Shown here piece by piece: positions 46,051-56,026 of a stretch of DNA of 64,000 nucleotides. Source of the stretch: Corynebacterium macginleyi (GTDB lineage Bacteria; Actinomycetota; Actinomycetes; Mycobacteriales; Mycobacteriaceae); assembly GCF_003688935.1 (NCBI RefSeq), contig NZ_REGE01000005.1, positions 17,867-81,866 of the forward strand, read 5' to 3'. A program made the position numbers and the translations under genes. Below the pieces are notes generated by a model. That model was not told the origin of the DNA and searched no databases. It was given only the letters and a program-made list of their open reading frames with translations. How positions within the stretch are numbered: position 1 is the stretch's first letter; each line of letters starts with the position of its first letter.

Positions 46051-46118
46051 TTCATCGATGAATTACTGCATAAAAGTTTTTCAAGGGCCCTGTTTTTACC
46101 GTTTGTTAATCCTATACT
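46051..46118 (+). promoter_or_regulatory. gcv operon promoter with upstream palindrome
   Basis: TATACT at 46113-46118 fits a -10 about 45 bp upstream of gcvP. A perfect 12-bp palindrome TTCATCGATGAA (46051-46062) lies ~60 bp before it and may be an operator. I looked for the glycine riboswitch core and did not find it. Confidence 0.45.
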
Positions 46119-46163
46119 TAGGGGCGGTTGAGACCATTGCACCCGATGAAGGAGACCTCACAG

Positions 46164-49007
46164 ATGGATTTCATCTCCCGCCACCTAGGGCCGGATTCGG
46201 CCGAGCAGGCCGCCATGCTCGGCACGGTGGGCTACGACAGCGTACAAGCGCTAGTAGATGCCGCCATCCCTCCCAAAATCCGCGCTACGGAACTTCCCCG
46301 CCTGCCAGAAGCACTCTCTGAGGACGGAGCGCAGGCCGCTTTGCGGGAATTCGCCGATCAAAACACCGTACTTAAGCCCTTCTACGGCCAGGGCTACTCG
46401 GATACCCTGACCCCCGCCGTCATCCGGCGCGGCCTGCTTGAGGATGCCGGCTGGTATACCGCGTACACCCCCTACCAGCCTGAAATTTCCCAGGGCCGCT
46501 TGGAAGCACTACTTAACTTCCAGACCATGATCGAATCGCTCACGGGGCTGCCTATCGCAAATGCCTCGCTGTTGGATGAGGCTTCCGCTACCGCCGAAGC
46601 CGTCGGTCTGATGTCCCGCGCTGTGAAGAAGGGCCGTCGTGTTGTGCTGGATTCCCGCCTCCACCCGCAGGTGCTGACCGTTACTGCTGAGCGCGCCCGC
46701 GCCATTGAACTCGAGGTAGAGATCGTGGACCTGCGCGAAGGTTTGGTGGGCGAAGACCTCGTCGGTGCGGTCATCGCCTACACCGGCACCGAAGGCGAGA
46801 TTTTTGATCCCTCTGGCCTCATCGAAGAGCTGCACACCCGCGGCGCGCTAGCCGCCGTTGTCACTGACCCGCTGTCACTGCTACTGCTGGAAGGCCCCGG
46901 AAACCTAGGAGCCGATATCGTGTTGGGCTCGTCCCAGCGCTTCGGCGTCCCCCTCTTCTTCGGCGGCCCACACGCTGCCTATATGGCGGTAACGGATAAG
47001 CTCAAGCGCCAGATGCCAGGCCGCATCGTCGGCGTTTCCAAGGACGCAGATGGCCGCCCCGCCTATCGCTTGGCGCTACAGACCCGCGAGCAGCACATCC
47101 GCCGCGAGCGCGCCACCTCCAATATCTGCACCGCCCAAGCACTGTTGGCCAATGTAGCCTCGATGTACGCGGTCTACCACGGGCCGAAGGGCTTGAAAGA
47201 CATCGCCGAACGCGTACACGGGCTGGCATCCTCTTTTGCCCAATCCATCATTAACACTGGCTTGGAGATTACGGCACAGGACTTCTTCGATACTGTCACC
47301 GTCAGCGGTGTTGACGCGCAGAAGATCAAAGCCGATCTCCAAGATGCCGGCTACTTGGTGCGGGCTATTGGCACCGACAAGGTATCTGTATCCTTCGGTG
47401 AATCCGCTACGCAGCGCGATGTCGCGCACTTGGCAGCGGCTTTCGGTGCTACCCCGGCGGAGGCACGCTTTGACCTGCCAAAGGATCTGCAGCGCACTAA
47501 GGAACCGCTTGGGCACGAGATTTTCCATTCCATTCATTCCGAGACCCAGATGCTGCGCTACCTGCGCAAGCTCGCGGACAAGGACTTAGCATTGGACCGC
47601 TCCATGATTCCACTGGGCTCGTGCACCATGAAGCTCAATCCCACTGCAGCCATGGAACCCATCTCCTGGCCGGAATTCGCCGGCATTCATCCGTATGCCC
47701 CAGAAGAAACCACGACTGGCTGGCGTGCGCTGGTGGAAGAAATCGAAGGCTGGCTCGCAGAGCTGACCGGCTATGCCAAGGTCTCAATCCAGCCCAATGC
47801 CGGCTCCCAGGGCGAGTTGGCGGGCTTGCTTGCCATCCGCCGCTACCACGTAGCCAATGGCGATAATGAGCGTGATATCGTGCTTATCCCGGCCTCAGCC
47901 CACGGCACCAACGCCGCTTCGGCCACCCTGGCAAACCTGCGCGTCGTCGTGGTCAAAACCGCCGAGGACGGCTCCATTGATATGGCGGACCTGGAAGAAA
48001 AGATTGAAAAGCACGGCAACCACATCGCCGGCATCATGGTCACCTACCCCTCCACCCACGGCGTCTTTGACCCCGAGGTACGCGATGTCTGCGATAAGGT
48101 GCATGCGGTCGGCGGCCAGGTCTACATCGATGGCGCGAATATGAACGCGCTAACCGGCTGGGCTCGCCCAGGCGATTTCGGCGGGGATGTCTCCCACCTC
48201 AACCTGCACAAGACCTTCACGATTCCACACGGTGGCGGCGGCCCGGGTGTTGGCCCGGTGGCGGTGGCGAAGCACCTCGTTCCGTTCCTGCCCAGCGATG
48301 CCGCGTCCCCTGAGCTTAATGCCACCGCGAAAACCCCGGTGGGCCAAGGCGTTCCCATTACCGGCAGCAAGTACGGCTCAGCAGGCGTGCTTCCTATTTC
48401 GTGGGCTTACCTGGCAATGACCGGCGGCGAGGGCCTCGCCGCCGCATCCGGCCATGCAGTATTGAGCGCAAACTACCTGGCGGCCTCGCTCCACGAATAC
48501 TTCCCTGTCCTCTACACGGGCAACGAAGGCCTGGTGGCGCATGAGTGCATTATCGATTTGCGCGAGCTCACTGATGCCTCCGGGGTCACCGCCGCCGATG
48601 TAGCCAAGCGTCTCATCGACTTTGGCTTCCATGCCCCCACCCTGGCCTTCCCCGTAGCTGGTACCTTGATGATTGAGCCCACCGAGTCTGAAGACAAGGG
48701 CGAGCTGGATCGCTTCATTGAAGCGATGCGCACCATCCGTACCGAAATCCAGGAGATCATCGATGGTGAGGTAGCTTACGAGGACTCCGTTATCCACCAC
48801 GCACCGTTTACGGCTGAGTCGGTGACTACCGATAACTGGGAGTACTCCTTCAGCCGCACCAAGGCCGCCTGGCCAGTGAAGACCCTGTTGCATAGCTACA
48901 AGTATTTCCCGCCGGTTCGCCGCCTCGACGAGGCCTACGGCGACCGTAATCTGGTGTGCAGCTGCCCGCCGCCAGAAGCATTCGAAATCGACGAATCCCA
49001 GGAGTAA
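46164..49007 (+). CDS. gcvP: Glycine dehydrogenase (decarboxylating), P-protein
   Basis: 947 residues from ATG 46164 (AAGGAG upstream; MDFISRHLGPD is the family N-terminus). PLP Lys in HLNLHKTFTIPHGGGGPG (about 690), and the alpha-beta fused form typical of actinobacteria. Decarboxylates glycine and loads aminomethyl on the lipoyl arm of GcvH. First gene of gcvP-gcvT-gcvH, located between sucB and lipB. C. glutamicum is recalled to lack a complete system, so this is a genuine difference within the genus. Confidence 0.97.
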   Translation: MDFISRHLGPDSAEQAAMLGTVGYDSVQALVDAAIPPKIRATELPRLPEALSEDGAQAALREFADQNTVLKPFYGQGYSDTLTPAVIRRGLLEDAGWYTAYTPYQPEISQGRLEALLNFQTMIESLTGLPIANASLLDEASATAEAVGLMSRAVKKGRRVVLDSRLHPQVLTVTAERARAIELEVEIVDLREGLVGEDLVGAVIAYTGTEGEIFDPSGLIEELHTRGALAAVVTDPLSLLLLEGPGNLGADIVLGSSQRFGVPLFFGGPHAAYMAVTDKLKRQMPGRIVGVSKDADGRPAYRLALQTREQHIRRERATSNICTAQALLANVASMYAVYHGPKGLKDIAERVHGLASSFAQSIINTGLEITAQDFFDTVTVSGVDAQKIKADLQDAGYLVRAIGTDKVSVSFGESATQRDVAHLAAAFGATPAEARFDLPKDLQRTKEPLGHEIFHSIHSETQMLRYLRKLADKDLALDRSMIPLGSCTMKLNPTAAMEPISWPEFAGIHPYAPEETTTGWRALVEEIEGWLAELTGYAKVSIQPNAGSQGELAGLLAIRRYHVANGDNERDIVLIPASAHGTNAASATLANLRVVVVKTAEDGSIDMADLEEKIEKHGNHIAGIMVTYPSTHGVFDPEVRDVCDKVHAVGGQVYIDGANMNALTGWARPGDFGGDVSHLNLHKTFTIPHGGGGPGVGPVAVAKHLVPFLPSDAASPELNATAKTPVGQGVPITGSKYGSAGVLPISWAYLAMTGGEGLAAASGHAVLSANYLAASLHEYFPVLYTGNEGLVAHECIIDLRELTDASGVTAADVAKRLIDFGFHAPTLAFPVAGTLMIEPTESEDKGELDRFIEAMRTIRTEIQEIIDGEVAYEDSVIHHAPFTAESVTTDNWEYSFSRTKAAWPVKTLLHSYKYFPPVRRLDEAYGDRNLVCSCPPPEAFEIDESQE

Positions 49008-49009
49008 CA

Positions 49010-50122
49010 ATGACCGAACTTCTAACCTCCCCGCTCAATGCCAAACACCAGGAACTCGGCGCGACCTTCACGGCCTTTGGGCCGTGGACTATGCCGCTAA
49101 AGTACGCCAGCGAGCTGGAAGAACACCACGCTGTCCGCACCAGCGCAGGCCTCTTTGACCTGTCCCACATGGGAGAAATCTGGGTCAATGGACCCGATGC
49201 CGGCAGGTTCTTGTCCTATGCCTTCATCTCTGACTTGGATGCCGTGAAGGTGGGCAAGGCTAAATACTCCATGATCACCGCTGCCGACGGCGGCATCATT
49301 GATGACCTCATTTCCTATCGCTTCGAGGAAAATAAGTTCCTAGTTGTGCCCAATGCCGGCAACGCCGATATCGTCTGGGACGAGCTCAATAAGCGTTGCG
49401 AGGGCTTCGATGTCGAGCTTAAGAACGAGTCCCGCGATGTCGCCATGATCGCTGTACAAGGCCCCAAGGCTGCGGAGATCCTTGTCCCGCTGGTAGAGGA
49501 TAATAAGCAGGAGACCGTCTACGAACTGGGCTATTACGCCGCCACGATGGGAAAGGTAGCACGCACCTTTGCCATCATCGCGCGCACCGGTTATACCGGT
49601 GAGGATGGCTTCGAGCTCATCGTCTATAACTCCGATGCCCCGCAACTGTGGGACGAATTGCTCAAGGCGGGCGAAGAATATGACGTCAAGCCGTGTGGCC
49701 TGGCGGCACGTGATTCGCTGCGTTTGGAGGCCGGCATGCCACTCTACGGCAATGAGCTCTCCCGCGATATCACGCCGGTAGAAGCAGGCATGGCGCGCGC
49801 TTTTGCTAAGAAAGAAGCAGACTTTGTAGGCGCGGAGGTCATTCGCAAGCGCGCCGAAGAAGGCCCCCAGGTGGTTATCTCCGGGCTCACCTCGGATCAG
49901 CGTCGCGCCGCGCGCGCCGGCGCCGAGGTTTTCCTCAATAACACCAAAGTCGGCACCGTCACCTCCGGCCAACCCTCCCCCACGCTTGGCCACCCAGTAG
50001 CCATTGCGCTACTCGATACCAGCGCAGAGCTCGAACCTGGCACCGCGGTCGAGGTAGAAATCCGCGGCAAGCGTTATCCTTTTGAAGTAACCACGTTGCC
50101 GTTCTATAAGCGCGATAAGTAA
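49010..50122 (+). CDS. gcvT: Aminomethyltransferase (glycine cleavage T-protein)
   Basis: 370 residues; ATG 49010 is 2 bp after the gcvP stop with CCAGGAG inside gcvP. LFDLSHMGEIWVNGPDAG and GGIIDDLISYRF (the folate-binding Asp) and ARTGYTGEDGFEL are T-protein motifs. Releases ammonia and gives 5,10-methylene-tetrahydrofolate from the GcvH-bound intermediate. Same operon. Confidence 0.96.
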   Translation: MTELLTSPLNAKHQELGATFTAFGPWTMPLKYASELEEHHAVRTSAGLFDLSHMGEIWVNGPDAGRFLSYAFISDLDAVKVGKAKYSMITAADGGIIDDLISYRFEENKFLVVPNAGNADIVWDELNKRCEGFDVELKNESRDVAMIAVQGPKAAEILVPLVEDNKQETVYELGYYAATMGKVARTFAIIARTGYTGEDGFELIVYNSDAPQLWDELLKAGEEYDVKPCGLAARDSLRLEAGMPLYGNELSRDITPVEAGMARAFAKKEADFVGAEVIRKRAEEGPQVVISGLTSDQRRAARAGAEVFLNNTKVGTVTSGQPSPTLGHPVAIALLDTSAELEPGTAVEVEIRGKRYPFEVTTLPFYKRDK

Positions 50123-50167
50123 GACACCCGCACACCCTCGAAACTCAGCCCGAAAGGACTACACATC

Positions 50168-50560
50168 ATGTCAAACCTGCCCCAAGATTTCTCCTACTCC
50201 GAAGACCACGAATGGGTTAACGCCGCCAAGGGCGCCGTGGAAGGCAAGACCGTTCGCATCGGCATCACTTCCGTGGCTGCAGACCGCCTGGGTGAGGTCG
50301 TCTTCGCAGAACTGCCTGAGGTAGGCGATACCGTCACCGCCGGCGATTCCTGTGGCGAGGTCGAATCCACCAAGTCCGTGTCTGACCTGTTTTCCCCCGT
50401 CACCGGAACTGTAACAGCCGTCAACGATGCCGTACACGATGACTACGCCGTCATCAACAACGATCCCTTCGGCGAAGGCTGGCTCTTCGAGGTCGAAGTA
50501 GATGAGGCAGGCGAGCTCATGGAGGCAGATGACTATGCCTCTGCTAACGGCCTCGACTAG
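50168..50560 (+). CDS. gcvH: Glycine cleavage H-protein (lipoyl carrier)
   Basis: 130 residues; lipoylated Lys in GEVESTKSVSDLF (about 65). FSYSEDHEWV is the family N-terminus. Shuttles the aminomethyl group between GcvP, GcvT and Lpd. Its lipoate is supplied by LipB/LipA encoded next. The gap to gcvT is 45 bp and contains GAAAGGA. Lpd (L-protein) is not in the window. Confidence 0.97.
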   Translation: MSNLPQDFSYSEDHEWVNAAKGAVEGKTVRIGITSVAADRLGEVVFAELPEVGDTVTAGDSCGEVESTKSVSDLFSPVTGTVTAVNDAVHDDYAVINNDPFGEGWLFEVEVDEAGELMEADDYASANGLD

Positions 50561-50598
50561 AAAACGCTTAGTTCGACACCCCCTCGAGCACAAAATAG

Positions 50599-50635
50599 GC
50601 GGGAGGATGCCACGGCATTCTCCCGCTTTGCTTTT
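50599..50635 (+). terminator. Terminator after gcvH
   Basis: Stem GCGGGAGGATGCC / GGCATTCTCCCGC (one mismatch pair) closed by a 2-nt (AC) tip, so the real loop takes in the neighbouring pairs; then TTTGCTTTT. It ends the gcv operon before lipB. Confidence 0.9.
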
Positions 50636-50664
50636 CCCTAACCAAAAAGACGACACTAGAGATT

Positions 50665-51468
50665 ATGAGTGCACCACGCGATCCTTTCTTTCCCGCTGAA
50701 CGCTCCATTCGCGCCTCAGCTAATCCCCTTGAAATACGCCACTTGGGCCGCATGGATTACCAAGAAGCGTGGGATTATCAGGCGGGTCTAGCGGCTGCGC
50801 GAGCTCAAGGCACGCAGGACGATGTGGTCTTAGTAGTAGAACACCCTAATATCTACACCGCAGGCAAGCGCACACAGCCAGAAGATATGCCGGATAAAGG
50901 CTTGCCGGTCATCACCGTGGACCGCGGCGGGCGTATTACTTGGCACGGCGAGGGACAATTGGTGCTCTACCCCATCATCAAGCTGGCAGAGCCTGTCGAT
51001 GTCGTCGACTATGTCCGCCGCCTCGAGGAGGCCACCATCCAAGCCGTGCGCGAAATGGGCGTGACTACCGCGGGACGCATAGACGGCCGCTCTGGGGTGT
51101 GGGTTCCCGCTACCACCCAGGCAAAGGACCCTTCCGCCTCGCGGCGTGATCGCAAGATAGGCGCGCTGGGAATCCGCATCACCCGCGGGGTTACCATGCA
51201 CGGGCTGGCGCTCAATTGCAACAATACGCTGGAGTATTACGACCACATCGTGGCCTGCGGCATCGATGATGCAGATATCACCACGCTCTCGCTGGAGCTC
51301 GGCCGCGAGGTCACGCTGGACGAGGCCGCAAAGCCGCTCTTGCGAGCGCTTGATGGTGCCCTCTCGGGCCGGCTTATCGTCGCCGATCACAGCTTCGGTT
51401 CCGCACCCGATCCCACGAAGATTGCGAATAAGAAGGCGCGACGGCAGAGTCACCAAGCGCAGGAATAG
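50665..51468 (+). CDS. lipB: Octanoyl-[ACP]:protein N-octanoyltransferase
   Basis: 267 residues. Catalytic Cys in [14 protein letters not shown] (about 198) and Lys in [17 protein letters not shown] (about 160); substrate loop [12 protein letters not shown] and [14 protein letters not shown]. Moves octanoate from ACP to lipoyl domains of E2 and GcvH. A C-terminal ~30-residue basic extension ([20 protein letters not shown]) is longer than in E. coli. lipA follows after 98 bp. Confidence 0.94.
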   Translation: MSAPRDPFFPAERSIRASANPLEIRHLGRMDYQEAWDYQAGLAAARAQGTQDDVVLVVEHPNIYTAGKRTQPEDMPDKGLPVITVDRGGRITWHGEGQLVLYPIIKLAEPVDVVDYVRRLEEATIQAVREMGVTTAGRIDGRSGVWVPATTQAKDPSASRRDRKIGALGIRITRGVTMHGLALNCNNTLEYYDHIVACGIDDADITTLSLELGREVTLDEAAKPLLRALDGALSGRLIVADHSFGSAPDPTKIANKKARRQSHQAQE

Positions 51469-51566
51469 GCGCGGTGGAGCTAGTGTGGAATAGTTCTGCG
51501 CCTGCGCGCCATGCATCAGGAATAGCTATTAGCCATCATCACCTTTGAACGATAAAGTGAGTATCT

Positions 51567-52658
51567 GTGACTGTAAAGCCTGAAGGACGCAAGATGCTCC
51601 GCATTGAGAAGAAAAATGCGGAGTCACCCATCGAACAAAAGCCGCGGTGGATCCGCAACCAGGTTCGCACCGGACCGGGCTATGAGGACATGAAGTCCCG
51701 CGTGGCGGGCGCTTCCCTGCATACCGTCTGCCAGGAAGCCGGTTGTCCGAATATCCACGAATGCTGGGAATCCCGCGAGGCAACTTTCCTCATCGGCGGC
51801 GACAGATGTACCCGCCGTTGCGACTTCTGCGATATTGCTACTGGCAAGCCAGAACCACTTGACCGTGATGAACCGCGCCGCGTGGCTGAAAACATCCAGG
51901 AAATGGACCTCAACTACACCACTATTACCGGTGTGACCCGCGATGACCTCCCAGATGAGGGAGCGTGGCTGTATGCAGAGATAGTCCGCAAGATCCACGA
52001 GCTCAACCCGCACACCGGCGTGGAGAACCTCACCCCAGACTTCTCTGGCAAGCCAGACCTACTCGAAGAGGTATTCGAGGCGCAACCGGAGGTCTTTGCC
52101 CACAACCTGGAGACCGTGCCACGCATATTCAAGCGAATCCGCCCAGCCTTCCGCTACGAGCGCTCCCTCGATGTCATCCGCCAGGCCCACAACTTTGGCC
52201 TCATCACCAAGTCCAACCTGATTTTGGGCATGGGTGAGACCGAGGAGGAGATTGAGGAAGCATTGCGCGACCTGCGCGAGGCTGGCTGCGACATCATCAC
52301 CATCACCCAGTACCTGCGCCCCGGCCCGCGCTTCCACCCCATCGAGCGCTGGGTGCGCCCGGAGGAGTTCGTGGCTCACTCCAAACTGGCTAAAGATCTG
52401 GGTTTCGGCGGCGTCATGTCCGGCCCGCTAGTTCGATCTTCCTACCGCGCCGGCCGCCTATATGTACAGGCCATGGAAAAGCGCGGCTTGGAGCTACCGG
52501 AGAACCTCAAGCACCTGACGGAGACATCGCAAGGCGCTACCGCCCAGGAGGCGTCCACTTTGCTGGATAAGTATGGTCCTTCGAAGGAAACCCCGGTGAC
52601 CACCCGCATGGCCAAGACGCCGGCCACCGCTAATTCCCTAGCGGCAACCATGCGCTAA
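51567..52658 (+). CDS. lipA: Lipoyl synthase (radical SAM)
   Basis: 363 residues from GTG 51567. Auxiliary cluster cysteines in [13 protein letters not shown] and radical-SAM C-x3-C-x2-C in [14 protein letters not shown], plus the C-terminal SSYRAG (auxiliary-cluster Ser). Inserts sulfur atoms into octanoyl domains. A ~45-residue Thr/Ala-rich tail extends beyond the core. It completes the pathway with lipB and with the carrier genes sucB and gcvH. Confidence 0.95.
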   Translation: MTVKPEGRKMLRIEKKNAESPIEQKPRWIRNQVRTGPGYEDMKSRVAGASLHTVCQEAGCPNIHECWESREATFLIGGDRCTRRCDFCDIATGKPEPLDRDEPRRVAENIQEMDLNYTTITGVTRDDLPDEGAWLYAEIVRKIHELNPHTGVENLTPDFSGKPDLLEEVFEAQPEVFAHNLETVPRIFKRIRPAFRYERSLDVIRQAHNFGLITKSNLILGMGETEEEIEEALRDLREAGCDIITITQYLRPGPRFHPIERWVRPEEFVAHSKLAKDLGFGGVMSGPLVRSSYRAGRLYVQAMEKRGLELPENLKHLTETSQGATAQEASTLLDKYGPSKETPVTTRMAKTPATANSLAATMR

Positions 52659-52677
52659 ACCCCAGATTTTTCTTTCT

Positions 52678-52703
52678 CGGCCCTCGCCATCTGCCGGGGG
52701 CCG
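52678..52703 (+). terminator. Terminator after lipA
   Basis: CGGCCC 52678-52683 pairs with GGGCCG 52698-52703, followed by TTTAACATTTTT. Confidence 0.75.
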
Positions 52704-52741
52704 TTTAACATTTTTGCCACCTGACCTTTAAAGTAGGAACC

Positions 52742-53527
52742 ATGTCGAAAGATGACAAAGCAGCCCTGAAAGCTGCCAAGAAACAAGAACGCGCGGCCAA
52801 GCGCCAAAAGCGCAAGCAAACCTGGTCCCAGTTGTGGCAGGCATTCAATTTGCAGCGCAAACAGGACAAAGCGCTTATCCCTATTATGCTAGCCGCCTTC
52901 CTCGGCGTCGGCCTCTTGTTCTTCCTCATTGGACTACTCTTTAATGGCCAGCGGTTCATGCTAATCATCGGCCTGGGCCTAGGCGCGCTTTTGGCGATGT
53001 TCCTGTTTACCCGCCGCCTGGAACGCGCTATGTACAAGCGTGTCGAAGACCAGACCGGCGCCGCTGGCTGGGCCTTAGAGCAGCAACTACGCAATACCGT
53101 CGGCATCGTGTGGTCCGTAAAACCCGGCATCGCCGCCACCCGCCAGCAAGACCTTATCCACCGAGTCATTGGTAATGCGGGCGTCATTTTTGTGTGCGAG
53201 GGCAATAAAAAACGCCTTCGCCCCACCCTTAACCAGTTGAAAAAGCGCGTAGACAAGATTGCCGGGGGCGTGCCGGTATATGAGGTCTACGTCGGCGCCG
53301 ACGAGGGCGAGGTGCCAGTATCCAAGCTGCGCAACCACCTCATGAAGCTACCCCGCAACTACAATAAGAACGCGACGTATGACAATATCCGGCGCATTGA
53401 GGCCATGGATTCCATGCCAGGAACTATGCCCGGCATGCCAAAAGGCCCAATCCCACAGCAAGCCCACATCATGTCAGGCATGAACCGCCGCATGCGCCGT
53501 GCGCAAGAACGCAAGAGCAAGGGCTAA
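52742..53527 (+). CDS. DUF4191 membrane protein
   Basis: 261 residues: an Ala/Lys/Arg-rich N-terminus (DDKAALKAAKKQERAAKRQ), two membrane helices (about 45-66 and 72-92), a conserved cytoplasmic domain (LEQQLRNTVGIVWSVKPGIA, VIGNAGVIFVCEGNKKRLR) and a Met/Gly-rich tail. Actinobacterial family next to lipA and an RDD gene (Rv2219 position). Role unknown. The ATG follows AGTAGGAAC. Confidence 0.88.
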   Translation: MSKDDKAALKAAKKQERAAKRQKRKQTWSQLWQAFNLQRKQDKALIPIMLAAFLGVGLLFFLIGLLFNGQRFMLIIGLGLGALLAMFLFTRRLERAMYKRVEDQTGAAGWALEQQLRNTVGIVWSVKPGIAATRQQDLIHRVIGNAGVIFVCEGNKKRLRPTLNQLKKRVDKIAGGVPVYEVYVGADEGEVPVSKLRNHLMKLPRNYNKNATYDNIRRIEAMDSMPGTMPGMPKGPIPQQAHIMSGMNRRMRRAQERKSKG

Positions 53528-53596
53528 ACGCTGCTCTAGTCTCCTCCTCGCCTTGGCCGGGCATTCGGGGCTCTCGCCTTGCTTCACCACACAAAT

Positions 53597-53636
53597 AGTC
53601 CCTGCACCCACTCGATTGATAACGGCTGCAGGGACT
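53597..53636. terminator. Bidirectional terminator between DUF4191 and RDD genes
   Basis: Perfect 10-bp arms AGTCCCTGCA 53597-53606 and TGCAGGGACT 53627-53636, 20-nt loop; followed by GTCGTGGTTTTCG on the plus side and ATTTGTG on the minus side. Confidence 0.75.
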
Positions 53637-53665
53637 GTCGTGGTTTTCGTGGCTTTCTCGCGCCG

Positions 53666-54139
53666 TTAAGAGTTGATAACGATGGTGCCCGTTGCACGGT
53701 CGTGCATGCCGCGGCCATCTGCATCCACCATGGCTGCAGGGAAGATAACGCCGGTAAGCAGCGTGCGTACGGCAGCGCGCCACAGGCCCACGTGGGCGCC
53801 GGGAACATCCAAGCGTGCGACGCCCATGCCAAGGATGAGCATTCCCGGCGTCCGTGCAAACAGCCAGCCGCACACGATGCCCATTAACGCCCAGAGCGCA
53901 TAGCCCAAAAAAGACACGCCGCCGAGCTGCGTGGTGAGCATGTGGATGAGGTTGGCCAAAAGCATGCAACTGATCCAGTCAATGGCCACTGCACCCGCAC
54001 GGCGCCCTACCGAGGCCATGGATCCGGGGCCAGATTCCGGCAGGCCCAGGTTTTCCCCGGGCCATCGGCCGGGGGTTCCTGTATCGTCATATTCTCCCGG
54101 AATATTGGGCCCATCGAGCCACGTGCGCTTGTCTGCCAT
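53666..54139 (-). CDS. RDD-family membrane protein
   Basis: 157 residues from ATG 54139 (GTG 54145 or TTG 54148 are possible and better spaced from GAGGGG). RDD domain: VGRRAGAVAIDWISCMLLAN (the R...D pair), two central helices and RTPGMLILGMGVARLDV, VGLWRAAVRTLLTGVIFP. Soluble N-terminus ~40 residues (WLDGPNIPGEYDDTG). Possibly a small transporter or ion channel. Position equals Rv2219A, divergent from glnA. Confidence 0.88.
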   Translation of the reverse strand: MADKRTWLDGPNIPGEYDDTGTPGRWPGENLGLPESGPGSMASVGRRAGAVAIDWISCMLLANLIHMLTTQLGGVSFLGYALWALMGIVCGWLFARTPGMLILGMGVARLDVPGAHVGLWRAAVRTLLTGVIFPAAMVDADGRGMHDRATGTIVINS

Positions 54140-54215
54140 GCTCACCAATTTAGTTGCCCCTCACTCAGAAGTGAAACGAGACTAATAGCCATGCCCGGTG
54201 GATAAAACTAGTAGG

Positions 54216-54229
54216 CTATAGGAAGATAA
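54216..54229. promoter_or_regulatory. AmtR-like half palindrome upstream of glnA
   Basis: CTATAGGAAGATAA resembles CTAT-N6-ATAG (the core of C. glutamicum AmtR boxes) with one mismatch, ~30 bp upstream of the TTG start. glnA is AmtR-controlled in C. glutamicum. The same bases could simply be an extended -10 (GGCTATAG), so this is weak. Confidence 0.3.
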
Positions 54230-54257
54230 TTCATCGGCCAACAAACAGGAGGCAATC

Positions 54258-55691
54258 TTGTCTTTCGAGACAGTGCAGGACATCGTCCACTTTATTCAGA
54301 ATGAGGACGTAAAGTTCGTGGATGTCCGCTTTACAGACGTCCCCGGCACCGAGCACCACTTTTCCATCCCTGCCAGCGAATTTACTGAAGAAGATGCTGA
54401 AAATGGCTTGGCCTTTGATGGTTCTTCCATTCGTGGGTTTACCACCATCGAAGAATCCGATATGACGCTGCTGCCAGATCCGGCCACCGCGCATATTGAT
54501 CCCTTCCGTACCGCAAAGACGCTGAATATCAAGTTCTTCGTCCACGATCCCTTTACCTATGAGCCGTTTACTCGTGACTCGCGCAATATTGCCCGCAAGG
54601 CCGAGGAATACTTGCAATCCACCGGCATCGCCGATACCTGCAACTTTGGTGCCGAGGCCGAATTCTACCTCTTCGATTCCGTGCGCTATGGCACCGATAT
54701 GCAACACGGTTTCTATGAAGTAGACTCCGATGAAGGCTGGTGGAACCGCGATAATGAGACCAACATGGACGGCACTCCCAATACCGGTTACAAAACCCGC
54801 GTAAAGGGCGGCTACTTCCCCACCCCGCCGTACGATAAGCACAGCGAGATCCGCGATGACATTGTGGCCAACCTGCAAGAGGTGGGTTTTGAGATCGAGC
54901 GCTTCCACCATGAGGTGGGCGCTGCCCAAAACGAGATTAACTACCGCTTTAACTCCCTGCTGCACGCCGGAGATGACATTCAGACCTTCAAGTATGTGGT
55001 CAAACGCACCGCCCAAAAATGGGGCAAGACGGCGACCTTCATGCCGAAGCCCCTGGCCGGCGATAATGGCTCCGGTATGCACGCCCACATGTCCCTGTGG
55101 AAGGACGGCGAGCCGCTCTTCCACGATGAGGCCGGCTACGCCGGGCTTTCCGATATCGCTCGCTACTTCATCGGCGGTATCCTGCACCACGCCGGTGCCG
55201 TACTCGCCTTTACCAACCCAACCCTGAATTCTTACCACCGCTTGGTTCCTGGCTTTGAAGCACCGATTAACCTGGTGTACTCCCAGCGCAACCGTTCGGC
55301 CGCGATCCGCATCCCGATTACCGGTTCCAACCCAAAGGCTAAACGCATCGAGTTCCGTGCCCCGGACCCATCTAGCAACCCTTACTTGGCGTTTGCCGCC
55401 ATGATGATGGCCGGTATAGATGGTGTGAAAAACCGCATCGAGCCGCACGCCCCGGTGGATAAGGATCTCTACGAGCTGCCGCCAGCAGAGGCCGAATCCA
55501 TCCCGCAGGCACCGACCTCCTTGGAAGCTTCCCTCGAGGCGCTGAAGGAAGACATGGACTTCTTGACCGAGGGCGATGTCTTCACCGAGGATCTCCTCGA
55601 GACCTACATCACCTACAAGTACGAAAACGAGATCAACCCCGCCCGCCTGCGACCTACCCCACAGGAATTCGAGCTCTACTTCGACTGCTAA
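54258..55691 (+). CDS. glnA: Glutamine synthetase type I
   Basis: 477 residues. The start is the unusual TTG 54258 with AGGAGG 5 nt upstream; no other in-frame start fits the N-terminus [12 protein letters not shown]. Motifs: [43 protein letters not shown] (ATP/metal), [10 protein letters not shown], and the adenylylation Tyr in [13 protein letters not shown] (about 403). A GSI-beta enzyme that GlnE can adenylylate; glnE is 7 kb downstream. Makes glutamine from glutamate and ammonia. Terminated at 55726. Confidence 0.96.
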   Translation: MSFETVQDIVHFIQNEDVKFVDVRFTDVPGTEHHFSIPASEFTEEDAENGLAFDGSSIRGFTTIEESDMTLLPDPATAHIDPFRTAKTLNIKFFVHDPFTYEPFTRDSRNIARKAEEYLQSTGIADTCNFGAEAEFYLFDSVRYGTDMQHGFYEVDSDEGWWNRDNETNMDGTPNTGYKTRVKGGYFPTPPYDKHSEIRDDIVANLQEVGFEIERFHHEVGAAQNEINYRFNSLLHAGDDIQTFKYVVKRTAQKWGKTATFMPKPLAGDNGSGMHAHMSLWKDGEPLFHDEAGYAGLSDIARYFIGGILHHAGAVLAFTNPTLNSYHRLVPGFEAPINLVYSQRNRSAAIRIPITGSNPKAKRIEFRAPDPSSNPYLAFAAMMMAGIDGVKNRIEPHAPVDKDLYELPPAEAESIPQAPTSLEASLEALKEDMDFLTEGDVFTEDLLETYITYKYENEINPARLRPTPQEFELYFDC

Positions 55692-55725
55692 TTTGCTGCT
55701 CGTTCTCAGCTGGCTTCCGTTCCGT

Positions 55726-55766
55726 AGCAGCCACCTAACTAACCCTTAGGTGGCTGCTGTCGTTTT
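55726..55766 (+). terminator. Terminator after glnA
   Basis: Perfect 13-bp stem AGCAGCCACCTAA 55726-55738 / TTAGGTGGCTGCT 55746-55758, then GTCGTTTT. In the rest of the 335-bp gap (to 56026) the only other structure I see is the palindrome described next. Confidence 0.92.
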
Positions 55767-55855
55767 GGCTGCGGTGATGCAGCTGGGCACACCCGGGAGT
55801 GTAGGCATATCCGCCGCTCACTTTGAAGATGAACGCTCTCCAGTACGCGCATGAG

Positions 55856-55875
55856 AGTTTTCCCCGCGGAAAACT
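55856..55875. repeat. Short perfect palindromic hairpin
   Basis: AGTTTTCC 55856-55863 / GGAAAACT 55868-55875 with CCGC between. It lies ~150 bp before the next gene and is not followed by a U-tract, so it may be an operator. No homologous site was noticed elsewhere in the window. Confidence 0.5.
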
Positions 55876-56026
55876 GGCTCAATCAGAGTAATTCCGCCAG
55901 CTTCCCCTGCTAGGCGTGGCACGGCAATCTACCACCCAGCTCGTTTCTTCAACTAGCTCCAACAGTGCCATACACACACTGAGCCTGACCCACGAAGAAA
56001 GACTTTCCTCCGTTTATCATCGGACG

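Noticed and set aside
45869..46163. Glycine riboswitch in front of gcvP
   Set aside because: I could not find the conserved core or paired aptamers; only a terminator, a palindrome and a promoter are visible.
54231..55448. 405-codon minus-strand ORF opposite glnA
   Set aside because: Fully antisense to a well-supported glutamine synthetase; a by-product of GC-biased third codon positions.
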